Below, in pieces: positions 23,318 through 34,396 of a DNA stretch of 64,000 bases; the stretch's first letter is position 1; every line of letters starts with the position of its first letter. The position numbers and the translations under genes were made by a program. The notes beneath the pieces were generated by a model, which was given only the letters and a program-made list of their open reading frames with translations, did no database searches and was not told where the DNA came from. The DNA comes from Procambarus clarkii. Lineage: Eukaryota > Arthropoda > Malacostraca > Decapoda > Cambaridae. The DNA lies in contig NC_091188.1 in NCBI RefSeq assembly GCF_040958095.1, positions 8,612,736 to 8,676,735 of the forward strand, read 5' to 3'.

Positions 23318-23830
23318 TGTACTCACCTAGTGGAACTTGTGGGGGGTTGAGTTTTGTCTCTTTGGTCCCGCCTATCAACTGTCAATCAACTGGTGTACAG
23401 ATTCCTGAGCCTACTGGGCATTATCATATCTACATTTGAAACTGTGTATGGAGTCAGCCTCCACCACATCACTTCTTAGTGCATTCCATTTATTAACTAC
23501 TCTGACACTGAAAACATTCTGTCTAACGTCTCTGTGGCTCATCTGGGTACTAAGTTTCCACCTGTGTCCCCTTGTTCGTGTCCCACCCGTGCTAAAGAGT
23601 TTGTCTTTGTCCACCCTGTCAATTTACCTGAGACTTTTGTAGGTGGTTATCATGTCTCCCCTTACTCTTCTGTTTTCCAGGGACGTGAGGTTTAGCTTCT
23701 TTAGCCTTTCCTCGTAGCTCATTCCTCTCAGTTCTGGGACGAGTCTGGTGAAATAACGCTGAATCTTCTCTAACTTTGTCTTGTCTTTAACTAGGTATGA
23801 ACTCCAGGCAGGAGCTGCATGAGGCTCAGG
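23318..23830 (-). mobile_element. LINE-A 3' fragment
   Basis: On the minus strand it begins near the 'tggagttcatacctagttaa' region (WSSYLVKD) and runs through LVPELRGMSYEERLKKLNLTS, GDMITTYKSL, DRVDKDKLFSTGGTRTRGHRWKL and SHRDVRQNVFSVRVVNKWNAL to the family end at 23411. The 3' UTR and a single GTGAGTAC tail word follow. Short open pieces remain and frame breaks are few. Confidence 0.9.
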
Positions 23831-24372
23831 ATGGTTCCACTCTATTTTTCATGAGTTCTAACTCCTTTGTTCGTCGACAATGAGCTCACAGCTCCTCCGA
23901 CATAAATCTTGCCTTGAGACAGTATTACGAATGTCTCCGGGAACTAAGCGTCTTACTTCTTGCTAACAACCCTGGTGCTGGCCGGAACAGCTTGTTTGGG
24001 GTCAGCCGGAAGGCATTCAGAGCGATGGTTGGGAATCACCTTCACCTCTTCCTGGCCTCAAGATAGCAGACAAACTAAGACTGCTTCATACTCTTAAGAA
24101 TAAGCTCGATGGTTCTATTAGGGATCCAGTCTTTCAGACTCTTACTATTGGGAATGAGAACCGAAAATGAGAACCTCATTTTGAGCTTAGCATTTGAATT
24201 CCTAATGCTACTAACCTCATTGTTTCGATGTCAAGGGAATGGTTTATCATTAGTCATTCTGTCTCGACACGAAAAGCATTCCTCTCACACACCTACACGA
24301 ACACCTGTTCCTCAACCTCCGCCTTACAACCACTCGCCACATACCTGCCTCCACACCTGCCAAGCAGCCGGC
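23831..24372. other. Unassigned sequence
   Basis: About 540 bases between a LINE-A fragment and the 20-bp array. No recognisable gene. Confidence 0.5.
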
Positions 24373-25341
24373 CAGGTGTTGTATGGTGAGGTCTGGTGCT
24401 GTATGGTGAGGTCTGGTGCTGTATGGTGAGGTCTGGTGTTGTATGGTGAGGTCTGGTGCTGTATGGTGAGGTCTGGTGCTGTATGGTGAGGTCTGGTACT
24501 GTATGGTGAGGTCTGGTACTGTATGGTGAGGCCTGGTACTGTATGGTGAGGTCTGGTACTATATGGTGAGGTCTGGTACTGTATGGTGAGGTCTGGTACT
24601 GTATGGTGAGGTCTGGTGCTGTATGGTGAAGTCTGGTGCTGTATGGTGAGGTCTGGTACTGTATGGTGAGGTCTGGTACTGTATGGTGAGGTCTGGTGCT
24701 GTATGGTGAAGTCTGGTGCTGTATGGTGAGGTCTGGTGCTGTATGGTGAGGTCTGGTACTATATGGTGAGGTCTGGTACTGTATGGTGAGGTCTGGTGCT
24801 GTATGGTGAGGTCTGGTACTGTATGGTGAGGCCTGGTACTGTATGGTGAGGTCTGGTACTATATGGTGAGGCCTGGTACTGTATGGTGAGGTCTGGTACT
24901 ATATGGTGAGGTCTGGTACTGTATGGTGAGGTCTGGTACTATATGGTGAGGCCTGGTACTGTATGGTGAGGTCTGGTACTATATGGTGAGGCCTGGTACT
25001 ATATGGTGAGGTCTGGTACTGTATGGTGAGGTCTGGTACTGTATGGTGAGGTCTGGTGCTGTATGGTGAGGTCTGGTACTATATGGTGAGGCCTGGTACT
25101 GTATGGTGAGGCCTGGTACTGTATGGTGAGGTCTGGTACTATATGGTGAGGTCTTGTACAGTATGGTGAGGTCTGGTACTATATGGTGAGGCCTGGTACT
25201 GTATGGTGAGGTCTGGTACTGTATGGTGAGGTCTGGTACTGTATGGTGAGGTCTGGTACTGTATGGTGAGGTCTGGTACTGTATGGTGAGGTCTGGTACA
25301 GTATGGTGAGGTCTGGTGCTGTATGGTGAGGTCTGGTGTAA
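24373..25341. repeat. 20-bp minisatellite, about 48 copies (locus 1)
   Basis: Unit GTATGGTGAGGTCTGGTACT, with 'gct' or 'act' endings and 'atatgg' or 'gcctgg' variants in blocks. The same unit makes a second array at 28438-28720. Confidence 0.97.
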
Positions 25342-26205
25342 GTGTCTGCACCTCCAACAGCATGTGTGTGTTTCCATGGCTCTTTCAGGTCTGACGAAGC
25401 CTTTACTTCGGGCAGCTGGAGACCTGAAGAATCCTCGCTTCCGGGAGATGATCTGATCCGGACACGGAGGGAAGCTGTGTCCTCCAGGGGTGGCTGGACG
25501 TGTGCGTGCATACGGCTCTCTTCCCGCGCGAGCACCACTCTCCTGGCAGGTGTTAAAGACATTAACGACGCTGTAGAACTAAAAGAGTTGAGCTTCGGGC
25601 GACAACAAAATGTTATTCATGCGGTAATGGATCATTTTAGTTAATATCTGGTGCTTTGTGGAGTGAAGATATTCACTTACTGGTGCTTATACAGCGTGTG
25701 GAGAGTTGACCGAGGGGAGAGGAAAGGGTTAATTGATCATGAATTGATCATAAGAGGGTGACGGAACGAGGGGAAAAATTATATAATCTTGATAATCTAT
25801 CTTAAAAAAAGAGATAATGTTGGTTTGTTCCCATGTTCTCCTTGCCTGTTCGTGGTTGCAGGCCAGACGCTCGGGGCTAATCTCACCAAACTTTCCAGGA
25901 TGACTGATGGATGTGCGGAGATAGTCATAGGCGGTATGGGGATCAAACCCTCTCGTGCTCTATCCATTTTTTCCCCTGAGGGGGGGGGGCGAACCGTCTC
26001 GAGTGGCCTCGGTGGGGACAGGAAGCCGGCGGCTTGTCAACGGTTTTCTCATTATTCCCGAGGGTTTCTCTCCCCCCCCCCCCCCCAGACGATGTTACGG
26101 CTTCGGATTTGAATGCTAGAAGATGCTGAGGATGAGAGCCGCATAGTGTGAGAGGAATCTCCACATCTCAGGCTCCCGGTGATGCTGAGGCAGGGAGGGT
26201 GGGAT
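25342..26205. other. Unassigned sequence, G+C-rich left part
   Basis: A 100-codon plus frame (25342-25644) and a 127-codon minus frame overlap here. Neither shows a domain I recognise, and the plus frame begins inside the end of the minisatellite. A pyrimidine-AG word at 25380-25389 looks like a splice acceptor, but that is weak alone. A G run and a C run lie at 25979-25988 and 26071-26087. Confidence 0.4.
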
Positions 26206-26297
26206 GCTGGTGTTCCGTGACGCTGGAGTGATATCATGCCGGTGTTCCGTGACGCTGGAGTGATATCATGCCGGTGTTCCGTGACGCTGGCAGGAAT
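26206..26297. repeat. 32-bp tandem triplication
   Basis: Three near-identical units beginning GGTGTTCCGTGACGCTGGAG. Confidence 0.9.
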
Positions 26298-26482
26298 GTG
26301 AGGATGCTGTGGTTTACGGTGATGCTGGAGCACGGAGATGATGCTGATCTCTCCGCGATGCTGCAGGTGTGTGTGGTGTGTGGCACTCGTTCTCTGTGGC
26401 GCTTCAACGTGGCTAGGTGCACAACACCACACACCTGCCACGTTGATGATATGTAAGCTTTTCCTCAATCTTGCTCACATAT

Positions 26483-26535
26483 TCCCCAACCTTAGGACTA
26501 CGAATCCCGCCCGCTGTCCACTCAGCCAGCAGGCC
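26483..26535 (-). mobile_element. SINE-C head fragment
   Basis: On the minus strand it reads GGCTGAGTGGACAGCGGGC, then 'gattcgtagtcct', matching the A-box side of the B-type SINE-C head. The B box and body are missing. Confidence 0.6.
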
Positions 26536-26589
26536 CTCCCCCCCTTTAATGTAACAACACACTCATCTATTGTTTCTTAGTAATCCTTC

Positions 26590-26800
26590 TCTATTCTCTG
26601 GCATCCAGTCCTCCCCTCTCCTCTCCCCCCCCTCCTCATCCCTATTCTTCAGTCCACACTTCTCCCCCCTCCCCCCCCTCCTCCCCCTCACCCCTCCTCC
26701 CCACCCCCCCATCCCCAAGGCGTCTTTCCCATCTCCCAAACCGTCTTCGCATCCCTTTACCTCCTCACCCCATCTACTGCTACAGACGCTGCCTCTACCC
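26590..26800. repeat. C/T-rich low-complexity tract
   Basis: About 210 bases of strongly pyrimidine-biased plus strand with several C runs. The open frames here reflect composition. Confidence 0.85.
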
Positions 26801-27132
26801 CCTCTCCTTGCTAATGAAGGCGCAGTCTTGTTATGCCACTGGTATACCCATGAATATAATATAGAGCAGGGAGGGGAAGGAGGAGGAGCACGAGGAGGAA
26901 TAGAAGGGAAAGGAGCACGAGAAGGGACAGGAGCTGGATTAAATGTGAAAAAAAAATATGACATTTCAGAAACTAAAATCCAAATGATACCTTAAATTAT
27001 GCCTCCAACGCCACCTCAATGTTATCCCCCAGGAGGACAGAGTTAAATATGCTAAGCCATATATAAACACCTCCCCTCCCCCTTGCAGTAAAGGGGAAGG
27101 GGGTGGTGTTTACATCACCAAAGTAAAGGTGA
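26801..27132. other. Unassigned sequence
   Basis: About 330 bases including a purine-rich stretch (26865-26935). No feature supported. Confidence 0.5.
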
Positions 27133-27370
27133 TGAAATCTTGAGATGATTTCGAGGCTTTTTAGTGTCCCCGCGGCCCGGTCCTCGACCAGGCCTCCACC
27201 CCCAGGAAGCAGCCCTTGACAGCTGACTAACACCCAGGTACCTATTTTACTGCTAGGTAACAGGGGCATAGGGTGAAAGAAACTCTGCCCATTGTTTCTC
27301 GCCTGCGCCCGGGATGGAACCCGGGACCACAGGATCACAAGTCCAGTGTAGCTGTCCCCTCGGCCGACCG
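27133..27370 (-). mobile_element. SINE-C (B-type head), copy
   Basis: Minus strand: A-box side CGGCCGAGGGGACAGC, B box GGGTTCCATCCCGGG, body 'gagaaacaatgggcagagtt', 'gttacctagcagtaaaatag', then 'gaccgggccgcggggacact' and 'gaaatcatctcaagattt'. Nearly full length. Confidence 0.88.
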
Positions 27371-27503
27371 GCTCCCTGTTATGGAGCTTCCTCTCCCCCA
27401 GATATAATAATCATGAGTTCTTAAATCAGTAAATGTATAGTTAGTTATATTCTGTATGCTGTATAGTTATATTCAACATCTACACCCAAACGACACGTTC
27501 TGG

Positions 27504-27508
<5 letters not shown>

Positions 27509-27600
<92 letters not shown>
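27509..27600. repeat. (AT)n microsatellite
   Basis: About 92 bp of pure AT. No FB2 is seen beside it. Confidence 0.97.
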
Positions 27601-27602
<2 letters not shown>

Positions 27603-28002
27603 TTGAGCAGCAGGCGTTCATTTAAGCATATTTGATTAAATATAACAAATATAACAGCATTTCTCGCGTTGTTGATCTCATAGTATAAGCTTTCTCTGCT
27701 TGTATTGTCCTCCTCTCGAGATTAAGAAGAGCGATCAAGTTATCAAAATTAATGGTAAAGAAACCCTAATGATTATTAAAGGGTAGTTCAAGTTCAAGTA
27801 CGTTTATTGAGACAAGAAAAAAATACATCTCAAAGGGATAGAGCAGCTTAGGCTACTTCTATCCCCCCTTAAATTGAAGGGTATATTTTATACAACGTTA
27901 CGTTCCACTCTTGAACATCTTTAGGTAAGGAATGAATATATGAGGTGTAAATATATCTTAAAGATTCGTGTGAAAGAGATGAAGTTGTGTGGATGGGGTG
28001 TG
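27601..28002. other. Unassigned AT-rich sequence
   Basis: About 400 bases. 'gttcaagttcaagtacgttt' is a small local duplication. Nothing else is supportable. Confidence 0.5.
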
Positions 28003-28350
28003 GAGGTGAAGTGGTCACACAGGTGAAGTGGTCACACACAGGTGAAGTAATCACACACAGGTGAAGTGGTCACACACAGGTGAAGTAATCACACACAGGT
28101 GAAGTAATCACACACAGGTGAAGTGGTCACACACAGGTGAAGTGGTCACACACAGGTGAAGTAATCACACACAGGTGAAGTGGTCACACACAGGTGAAGT
28201 AATCACACACAGGTGAAGTGGTCACACACAGGTGAAGTGGTCACACACAGGTGAAGTAATCGCACACAGGTGAAGTAATCGCACACAGGTGAAGTAATCA
28301 CACACAGGTGAAGTAATCGCACACAGGTGAAGTAATCACACACAGGTGAA
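28003..28350. repeat. 19-bp minisatellite, about 18 copies
   Basis: Unit AGGTGAAGTGGTCACACAC with an alternative 'agtaatcacac' form; the two forms are interspersed. Confidence 0.95.
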
Positions 28351-28437
28351 GAAATAGGGAAATAATGAGGATGGAAGCCGTTCAGACACTGGGTAAGGCA
28401 GTGGGAGAGGAGAACTGGGTAGAGTTGTCGTTATCTA

Positions 28438-28720
28438 GTGCTGTATGGTGAGGTCTGGTGCTGTATGGTGAGGTCTGGTGCTGCATGGTGAGGTCTGGTG
28501 CTGTATGGTGAGGTCTGGTGCTGTATGGTGAGGTCTGGTGATGTATGGTGAGGTCTGGTGATGTATGGTGAGGTCTGGTACTGTATGGTGAAGTCTGGTG
28601 CTGTATATGGTGAGGTCTGGTGCTGTATGGTGAGGTCTGGTGCTGTATGGTGAGGTCTGGTACTGTATGGTGAGGTCTGGTACTGTATGGTGAGGTCTGG
28701 TACTGTATGGTGAGGTCTAG
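28438..28720. repeat. 20-bp minisatellite, about 14 copies (locus 2)
   Basis: Same unit and orientation as the array at 24.4-25.3 kb (GTATGGTGAGGTCTGGTGCT). One unit is expanded to 'gtatatggtgagg'. Confidence 0.96.
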
Positions 28721-30043
28721 GTCTCAGCGCAGGCAAGGTATCAAAGTTGTTTTGGCTGTTTTTTTATTGTGTTCAAACAAAGGCTGTTTTTTTTTTCTTC
28801 TTTTATGCGGTTTAGCTTCGAGGATTTGCAGTCTTCTCTAGTCAATGGTGGATGCCAGGATTGTTGTATTTTTTCTAATACAACCCCCACTAGGAACACC
28901 CACATGTTCCTACTGGGTGTTGTGGTATGAACATGTTACGGACCCGGATCGAGCGTCCGAGGACGGAGCAGTGACGACCACGCCATCTGTGGGTCAGCTC
29001 CCGAAACCCCCTCCAAATGGACGACGACACCTGGTGAGGACGAGGCGTACTGGCTACGAGGGCCAGTTTCCAGTCCCGTTCAGCCCACAACACCGCCGCT
29101 GCTGACCTCTGGTGAGGTGGTGCTCAGACGACAACGCCATCTATGGAGTGGATATGTCGGGCGTTTGTGTCTGAGCCTGTAAGTGAGGTGCTTTTGTGTG
29201 TACCTGTTATTGATGACGTGTCTGCTTACAGAGTCGACCTGGGACTGTTGTAAGGGAAGTTGAGTCAGTCTACCCAAGGCAGCCGTCCCCATACCTTGTG
29301 CTTTGCTGCAGCAGATGTGAGTCGCCTCCCGGAGGAACACTGTGGTGTTACCCTGCCAGTGAAGTGGCAGTTGAAGGATTGTCGTACCCGGGACCGACTG
29401 CTGGAGACGATTGACCACTGGGGTATTGTGGACAGGAGAGTGATCTGTGGTATCACACGAGGCTCCTGACTAGGGCGCTACCCTAGTATCGCTCGTGGAG
29501 TGGCCTGAACAGCGTTGCTGATCCGGAACCTGCCAGCAGCTTGCTGGACTTGTGGTTGACGGCCTCCATGGTGGTGCCCCCAGTGGAACTGTGTTTTGGC
29601 TGGCCTGTGTCAGGGGTAGACTCAGCTTGATCGAAGGATTCGTCAAGAGACCACGAGAGCACCGAGGACTTAGCACCGAGAGGATCCAGCGTCTTCAGGA
29701 GAAGACGACCGTGTATATACTTCCCCTGTGTAGTGTTAATACCCCTCCCCCTGTGTAACTTTTATATATTACTTATTGGTGAAGGTAATTATAATCTTAA
29801 GTTTTTGCCTTTCTTTCCCTTCCCCTTTTATTTTACTTGCGTCACGGATCTCATCCCTTGAAAGCCACTACTGGCTTGGGGCCGGATACCCTTCCTCTAA
29901 TAACATCAGAGTACGAACCCAGTTGCGACCCGAGAGGGCCGTAAAAGAACACTTTACGTATGGAATCTTGGGGCACCAGCCTGTAGGTGGCAGGTCAGTC
30001 TTCTTGGAAGCTTTGTGGTGGTCATACCAATATAAGCAGCTCG
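28721..30043. other. 1.3 kb of moderately G+C-rich sequence, unassigned
   Basis: The longest stretch that looks neither tandem nor like any family in this window. Two related words, 'cgaccacgccatctgtgg' and 'cgacaacgccatctatgg', lie 165 bases apart. Short frames (60-110 codons) on both strands show no recognisable domain. A TGTTACGGACCCG word at about 28934 could be an LTR start, but no second copy or matching end is visible. It could be a fossil solo LTR, untranslated or intronic host sequence, or an unknown repeat. Confidence 0.4.
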
Positions 30044-30424
30044 AAGGTGACATCCTTCACTGGCACGTGTAAACTGGTATACCACGTTGACTTTTTAGAG
30101 TGTTGTATTGTTTACAATACAGGTGACATCCTTCACTGGGACGTGTAAATTGGTATACCACGTTGGCTTTTTGGAGAGTGTTGTATTGTTTACAATACAG
30201 GTGACATCCTTCACTGGGACGTGTAAATTGGTATGCCACGTTGGCTTTTTGGAGAGTGTTGTATTGTTTACAATACAGGTGACATCCTTCACTGGGACGT
30301 GTAAATTGGTATGCCACGTTGGCTTTTTGGAGAGTGTTGTATTGTTTACAATACAGGTGACATCCTTCACTGGGACGTGTAAACTGGTATACCGCGTTGG
30401 CTTTTTGGAGAGTGTTGTGTTGTT
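30044..30424. repeat. 78-bp minisatellite, about 4.9 copies
   Basis: Units start GGTGACATCCTTCACTGGGA and repeat every 78 bases (30121, 30199, 30277, 30355). Each complete unit ends in a small palindrome, TATTGTTTACAATA. The first unit is the most diverged. Confidence 0.95.
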
Positions 30425-30868
30425 TATGGGGGCTGTTCCTATTATTAAATCAGTAGTCCTTTTTAGGTTTTGTAGTAAATCTTGAATTCCAATCTTTGGT
30501 CTGAGGCTGTCTCAGATCCGACAGGGAACTGAGACCCCCCTCCCCCCCCACCCCCCGACACCCTCTCCAAAGCATTGATTTGCTTTTAATAAACGACGGA
30601 CTAATACGACTTACAAGGAAGAAATGTATATGTTTATCACTCACAATGTTCGGCAATATGTTTATTGTTTGTGATGTGTGTCTATGTATATATGAACACG
30701 TTGTACTGAACAGGGGTGAGAATAGCTTCAGTTATCTCATTCTTTTGTGTATTTTACCTCAAACTTATTTCAATTTCAATTTCAATTTCAAATCGATTTA
30801 CCTGCCAATACCTTCTGTTGCAGCAGCCTTTCATCATGTTAGAGGTGACATTCTCTCAGTGCTGCATG
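30425..30868. other. Unassigned sequence with C run and (TTTCAA)n
   Basis: A C-rich run lies at 30534-30558 and about four TTTCAA repeats at 30770-30795. No gene is supported. Confidence 0.5.
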
Positions 30869-31096
30869 TAGGTTATCTTGAGGTTATCTTGAGATGATTT
30901 CGGGGCTTAGTGTCCCCGCGGACCTGGTCCTCGACCAGGCCTCCACCCCCAGGAAGCAGCCCGTGGCAGCTGACAAACTCCCAGGTACCTAGTTTACTGC
31001 TAGGTAACAGGGGCATAGGATGAAAGAAACTCTGCCCATTATTTCTCGCCGGCGCCCGGGATCGAACCCGGGACCTACAGGATCACGCGTCCATGT
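30869..31096 (-). mobile_element. SINE-C (B-type), 5' head truncated
   Basis: Minus strand: B box GGGTTCGATCCCGGG, body 'gagaaataatgggcagagtt', 'taggtacctgggagtttgtc' and 3' body 'gccccgaaatcatctcaaga'. The A-box part is lost beyond 31096. The 'aggttatcttg' word at the 3' end is doubled. Confidence 0.87.
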
Positions 31097-31511
31097 AAGG
31101 TGATGGTACTTCACAGCTGTTTAAAGGTTCATACAACAGCCACAGTGGAAAACAAGATTGCAAAAGAAGAGAATGAAAAAAATGTTAATCAAGTCTAATT
31201 TATTACTCTAATTTATTACAAACAAATAAACTACCACATATATTGCATAGACTTGAATACAAGAAACTAAATTAACATATACAGTAACGTCACAGTAACA
31301 TGATGTATCTGTTAGAAAATATTGAAACCACATGAGATGGAACCCGCATTCTGGAGAGTCCAAGGACGCCAGTTCGATCCCATTCTATGGCCCCAAATAT
31401 TTCCTCATAATTGGACATGTTATTCATTAGAGTTTAACTCTCCGTGAAGCAAAAAAATAATGTGTTACGGGCTCTGAAGGTACAACATTTATCCTGTCAC
31501 AACACAACTAG
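31097..31511. other. Unassigned AT-rich sequence
   Basis: About 415 bases. 'ccagttcgatcccattc' near 31370 resembles a B box, but no A box is convincing. Confidence 0.45.
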
Positions 31512-31869
31512 TTGAACAGTCGCTGAACGTGGATGAACAGTCGCTGAACATGGATGAGCAGTCGCTGAACATGGATGAACAGTCGCTGAACATGGATGAA
31601 CAGTCGCTGAACATGGATGAACAGTCGCTGAACATAGATGAACAGTTGCTGAACGTAGATGAACAGTCGCTGAACATAGATGAACAGTCGCTGAACATAG
31701 ATGAACAGTTGCTGAACGTAGATGAACAGACGCTGAACGTAGATGAACAGCCGCTGAACATAGATGAACAGTCGCTGAACATAGATGAACAGCCGCTGAA
31801 CATAGATGAACAGTCGCTGAACATAGATGAACAGTCGCTGAACATAGATGAACAGTCGCTGAACATAGA
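31512..31869. repeat. 21-bp minisatellite, about 17 copies
   Basis: Unit GATGAACAGTCGCTGAACAT plus one base. It translates as MDEQSLN repeats on the plus strand and as Phe-Ser-Asp-Cys-Ser-Ser-Met-type repeats on the minus strand. The third positions are not more variable than the others, so I see no sign of coding constraint. Confidence 0.95.
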
Positions 31870-32027
31870 AATCATTTCAAAATCGTAATTATCTAAGTCA
31901 CTTCGCCCAAGAACGTTAACACTTACACGAGTGGATGATTACTCGTTCATTAGGCAGCCTCGTTGAACAGGTGACTTATATTAAAACACCCTTAGATATG
32001 TGTTCATTTACGCAGCTATCACATGCT
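31870..32027. other. Unassigned sequence
   Basis: No feature seen. Confidence 0.4.
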
Positions 32028-32088
32028 AGGGATTTATTGAACAATCAACCACAATCACCTTCTGTGGTTGACTGTTCAATAAATTCCT
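32028..32088. repeat. Hairpin, 26-bp arms
   Basis: Arms 32028-32053 and 32063-32088 pair with two mismatches around a 9-base loop (TTTATTGAACARTCAACCAC on the left). Single copy in the window; possibly a tiny MITE. Confidence 0.8.
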
Positions 32089-32190
32089 GAACTATATGTT
32101 TAACAGATCTCTCACCCTGTCCATGGAGGACAGAAGAAAATGTATATATGCTGGTTAGCATTGTAAATGTGTGGCCACGTCTGTGGTAGA

Positions 32191-32191
32191 A

Positions 32192-32259
<68 letters not shown>

Positions 32260-32283
32260 TAATAATAAAAATAATAATAATAA
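32191..32283. repeat. (AAT)n microsatellite
   Basis: About 93 bp of AAT with a few AAA interruptions. Confidence 0.96.
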
Positions 32284-32724
32284 ATATGTTATATGAAGTG
32301 TTACATGGGGCAACACGTCCCCTTAAAGTAACGTCGCATTTTTGACGTATACTAAGGGCAAAAAAAAAAATCGTTCTAGAAAATGGTAGTGGCTCGCGTA
32401 ACTGTCCCGTTTTCTGTTCTGGGTCCTCTGGTAGGTTAGGATAAGGGCACTTTAGTACGATAGTTTCTTGACGTTGGGAATTTTAGGATTACGGGGTGTT
32501 ACAGGAGCTAGCTGTGTGATACTTAAACTCACCATCTCAAGGGCTGGTGCCACTACAGAGGGCGTGTGATCAATCAGCCTGTTATCTGGACTTGCCAAAA
32601 CGTACAATATACAAGCTGCTAACCTAACCAGAGGCGCACGAACCCCAGCAACCCACCTAACCTAACCTAACCTACCAATGTATAGAGAATGTGGATATCT
32701 GTGTGCCGTTACTTTTCACATTAC
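32284..32724. other. Unassigned sequence with a short CCTAA run
   Basis: CCTAACCTAACCTAACC at 32659-32676 is a short TTAGG-type run on the minus strand. The rest is unassigned. Confidence 0.5.
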
Positions 32725-33126
32725 TTTGTAATTGGTACGTTAGCGGACCATAAGGTACAGAATATGACGTAGTGGTTGAGAGGCCGGGGTGAGCCTGCAC
32801 ATGTCGGGTGCATTATGAGGCTCTCCTCAAGAACCTGAGAGTGGATAAAGTCATTACAAAGCTCCAGGTCCCTCACACCGGCACGTCTGATGGGTCTAAT
32901 GGCTTGACGTTCATTAATGTAGTGTGCAAGATCATGCCCCCAGTTGCTGCTCACAGAGTTTGCACCTAGAGTGCTCAGGATTGGGCGAATCTGTCACCTG
33001 TAGCCACCTGCCTGCAGCTAACGGATGCCCAACAATAGTCCTGGCTATTGTCCCGGCAATTACTCTCTCGCACTGTCTGGCGGACGTGCTGTGCTGTTGG
33101 TCCCTGAGGGGGCCCAGCTGAACCAT
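32725..33126 (-). mobile_element. LINE-B C-terminal fragment, copy 2
   Basis: The minus strand gives RWLQVTDSPNPEHSRCKLCEQQL and, in another frame, HDLAHYINERQAIRPIRRAGVRDLELCNDFIHS. This matches the zinc-knuckle end of the 14.6-15.3 kb copy (LCNYFIHSRIHED). It is diverged and frame-broken. The RNase H part is not recognisable beyond about 33126. Confidence 0.8.
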
Positions 33127-33485
33127 CGGGCCCCCTAAGTACTGTCCTTGTCGCCCTGCCGCCCCTATCTCCTCCGAACAGCGATGTTTGCGGCTGTGTG
33201 TCGGCTGCCTTACACAGCAACGATGGTTTCATCTGTCGTAAGTCACAGGGAAAGACTGCTAGACCTGAAGCAGTTAATAACATCGTTAAAGAGATGTTTG
33301 ACTACAGCTAAAATGTCCAGCACAAAGGGAACTTCACACGACAGACACCAGCAGCCAGGCGGAGTCACCCTGCAGGTAGACAGGTCGTGTGGGACTACAC
33401 GTGTGTGTGTCTACATTGGCTGATGTACAATATGTATATATGCTGGGTAGCATTGTAAATCTACGTCACAGTACAGCTTATTACA
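33127..33485. other. Unassigned sequence
   Basis: About 360 bases. No recognisable feature. Confidence 0.45.
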
Positions 33486-33546
33486 AATCAAACCTGGCTC
33501 CAGGCTGCCCTTGGAGAGTAGAAGAACTTCCAGCATCCACTCCAGT
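33486..33546 (+). mobile_element. LINE-C 3' fragment
   Basis: 'aaacctggctccaggctgcc' and 'ggagagtagaagaacttcca' match 13030-13083 in the LINE-C 3' part with about 20% difference. Confidence 0.6.
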
Positions 33547-33576
33547 ATATAAAAGCATAAAAAAATAATTTTATAC

Positions 33577-33584
<8 letters not shown>

Positions 33585-33660
<76 letters not shown>
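33585..33660. repeat. (AT)n microsatellite
   Basis: About 76 bp of pure AT. Confidence 0.97.
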
Positions 33661-33663
<3 letters not shown>

Positions 33664-33889
33664 ATAAAGTCCATGTATAAGGTCATAATTCTTTCATGCT
33701 AGTACTGCCTTCCAGCTTTTGAGTGTCTGTTGTTTATCTTTCAGACGTGAATAGTTAGGAGCAATATAGTTTTAACAATATAATACTAATTCTATTTCAT
33801 CTTTTTTTTTCATACTAATTCAGCTGTCCGTATCATCATGGAGAGTTGTGTTCGTGTGAGATGGTATCCACATGAAAGAGATTCTGAAC

Positions 33890-34003
33890 CCACCACCACC
33901 ACCACCACCATTACCAACCACTACCACCACCATTCCCAACCACTACCACCACTATTACCACCACCATTAGCAACCACTACCACCACCATTACCACCACCT
34001 CCC
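33890..34003. repeat. (ACC)n-rich low-complexity repeat
   Basis: ACC triplets mixed with ATT and AAC triplets, as in 'accaccaccattaccaacca'. Confidence 0.93.
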
Positions 34004-34309
34004 GCCAGATAAAACAGATTTTATCAACAGATAAAAAAGTATCTCTTCGCTGCACAGAATAAATTCTAAGCACCGAACAGTTCATTTTTATATATTGCTA
34101 ATACAGTATTAGATTTTTGCTGTGTTGCTGGTATAAGGCTTTTTCTGAACTTCAAAGTTTTCAATGAGTTTGAAAACTCAATGAAAACTTCAGCCTCCTG
34201 AGTTTTCAGTGAGCTGGTAGCTGGAGGCACTGCAGCTAGTTCTCTTTATGTGTCGAGTTCAGCCCACTTGTTTAACCTGACACTGATTATGTACAAGTAT
34301 TGAGCAAAT
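34004..34309. other. Unassigned sequence with a small hairpin
   Basis: 'caaagttttcaatgagttt' near 34153 pairs with 'actcaatgaaaactt' near 34176. Otherwise nothing. Confidence 0.45.
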
Positions 34310-34396
34310 CAGTAGGAGCCGTAATGAGAATTCGAACCTCTGCTCCGGGTCTACTCCTAAACCAACGTCTTAGACGACCAGGCCACAACATAATCC
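34310..34396 (-). mobile_element. tRNA-like SINE head
   Basis: The minus strand reads TGGCCTGGTCGTCTAAGACG (A box) and GGTTCGAATTCTCATTACGG (B box side) in tRNA-like spacing. It resembles the SINE-F head at 16 kb in the B-box flank. There is no CCA end and no closed acceptor stem, so it is not a tRNA gene. Confidence 0.6.

Noticed and set aside
25342-25644. Candidate exon (100-codon frame with a pyrimidine-AG acceptor-like word upstream)
   Set aside because: The frame begins inside the minisatellite edge, an equally long frame exists on the other strand, and I recognise no domain.
28934-29850. Possible fossil solo LTR beginning TGTTACGG
   Set aside because: No matching end, second LTR, primer site or target duplication could be recognised, so it stays unassigned.
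29776-30072. 98-codon plus frame with a hydrophobic start resembling a signal peptide
   Set aside because: No conserved domain is visible, it overlaps a similar minus frame, and it runs into the 78-bp repeat.
31489-31888. MDEQSLN heptad protein that could look like a coiled-coil or surface repeat protein
   Set aside because: The unit is 21 bp, both strands are open, and variation is not concentrated at silent positions.
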